A stretch of DNA of 64,000 nt from assembly GCA_035345875.1 (NCBI GenBank), contig DAORDH010000014.1, forward strand, positions 67,955 to 131,954, in the 5' to 3' direction. Source of the stretch: UBA2033 sp035345875 (GTDB lineage Bacteria; Spirochaetota; Leptospiria; Leptospirales; Leptospiraceae). A program made the position numbers and the translations under genes. The notes under the pieces were generated by a model. The model searched no databases. It was not told where the DNA came from and was given only the letters and a program-made list of their open reading frames with translations. Positions 63,857 through 64,000 of the stretch are shown here, one piece after another. Every line of letters starts with the position of its first letter. Within the stretch, counting starts at the first letter, position 1.

Positions 63857-64000
63857 TTCTTCGTATTCAGTTATGGATAACGTTATACTATCTGGCTACC
63901 AACTAGGAGACCAAGAAGCTACCACCTGGCGACTAACTGGCTTGGGTGAACCCCTACATAAAAAAAGGACACGATTTTAGGCTTCCAAAAGGAGACTAAA

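Larger units (their letters stand above)
63285..64000. other. Repeat-rich intergenic region at the window edge
   Basis: I find no credible gene. The region contains the 15-bp inverted repeat at 63418-63456, the palindrome at 63608-63657 and a CCACCGAT-type element at about 63697-63856. The last 100 bases hold short related motifs (CTGGCTACCAACTAGG, GCTACCACCTGGCGAC, ACTAACTGGC) that may start a larger repeat beyond the window. A 69-codon frame at 63771 crosses the element and looks accidental. Confidence 0.6.

Noticed and set aside
63860..63960. Possible integron attC-like site
   Set aside because: GTTAT and CCAAC-like fragments occur but no paired core sites with proper spacing, and no integrase is seen.
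63771..63980. A 69-codon frame at the right edge
   Set aside because: It crosses the CCACCGAT element and short repeats; no ribosome-binding site and no recognisable product.

Overview
The window looks like a chromosomal segment of a leptospire (genus Leptospira or a close relative in Leptospiraceae). The reasons are low GC, flagellar stator genes (motB-fliL) beside lipopolysaccharide genes (kdsB, msbA-lpxK), loose spirochaetal lipoboxes, and a dense set of leptospire-style signalling families: class III adenylate cyclases, SpoIIE-type PP2C phosphatases, FecR-like proteins, leucine-rich-repeat and WG-repeat proteins. This is inference from gene content; no marker gene such as 16S rRNA is present.

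Layout. 1-9121 (+ strand): end of motB, fliL, kdsB with a small membrane protein, the tldD-pmbA protease pair, an RloA/RloB (AbiL-like) candidate anti-phage pair, then murB and a PAP2-like membrane protein. 9122-12674: a VWD-domain lipoprotein on the minus strand, a promoter plus structured RNA/terminator leader ahead of a 68-residue protein, and a TatT-like helical-repeat protein. 12678-18402 (minus): a tRNA cluster (transcribed Pro-Arg-His), lpxK, msbA and a membrane PP2C phosphatase with TPRs. 18679-25136 (+): a secreted protein, a membrane-anchored DsbA-like protein, malate dehydrogenase, a histone-deacetylase-family enzyme, an SDR, a chromate-type transporter and a doubtful small protein. 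25231-35579 (minus): two tightly packed groups, Hpt-like/Ste24 protease/PP2C/aldo-keto reductase/rRNA methyltransferase and lipoprotein/adenylate cyclase/FecR-like protein, perhaps one long transcript. 35796-43028: a second membrane PP2C, a WG-repeat protein, rsgA (minus), a GAF histidine kinase and an acyltransferase. 43293-54083: an outer-membrane beta-barrel, a lipoprotein, an LRR protein, a pseudo-receiver/RsbW-like/cNMP-binding fusion coupled to an alpha/beta hydrolase, and an mlaC-like/MMPL-transporter/oxidoreductase operon. 54367-63284: an SGNH lipoprotein, a GH19-like enzyme, a sterol-desaturase-family protein, a Crp/Fnr regulator with a small membrane protein, another adenylate cyclase, a DinB-like protein, an SDS22-type LRR protein, an aminotransferase and a nitroreductase. 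63285-64000 has no convincing gene but several strong inverted repeats.

How the genes fit together. Envelope construction (KdsB, MsbA, LpxK, MurB, MlaC-like, MMPL, outer-membrane barrel, lipoproteins) is one theme. The other is signalling: two cyclases make cAMP or a related nucleotide, a Crp/Fnr protein and a cNMP-binding fusion could read it, and three PP2C phosphatases, an RsbW-like kinase domain, a histidine kinase and an Hpt-like protein form partner-switching and phosphorelay parts.

The least ordinary features are the structured RNA leader at 11581-11733, the RloA/RloB pair, a dispersed intergenic element family marked by CCACCGAT ends (four sites), an in-frame insert in LpxK, the pseudo-receiver fusion protein, and an RsgA whose usual zinc-binding His is Asp.
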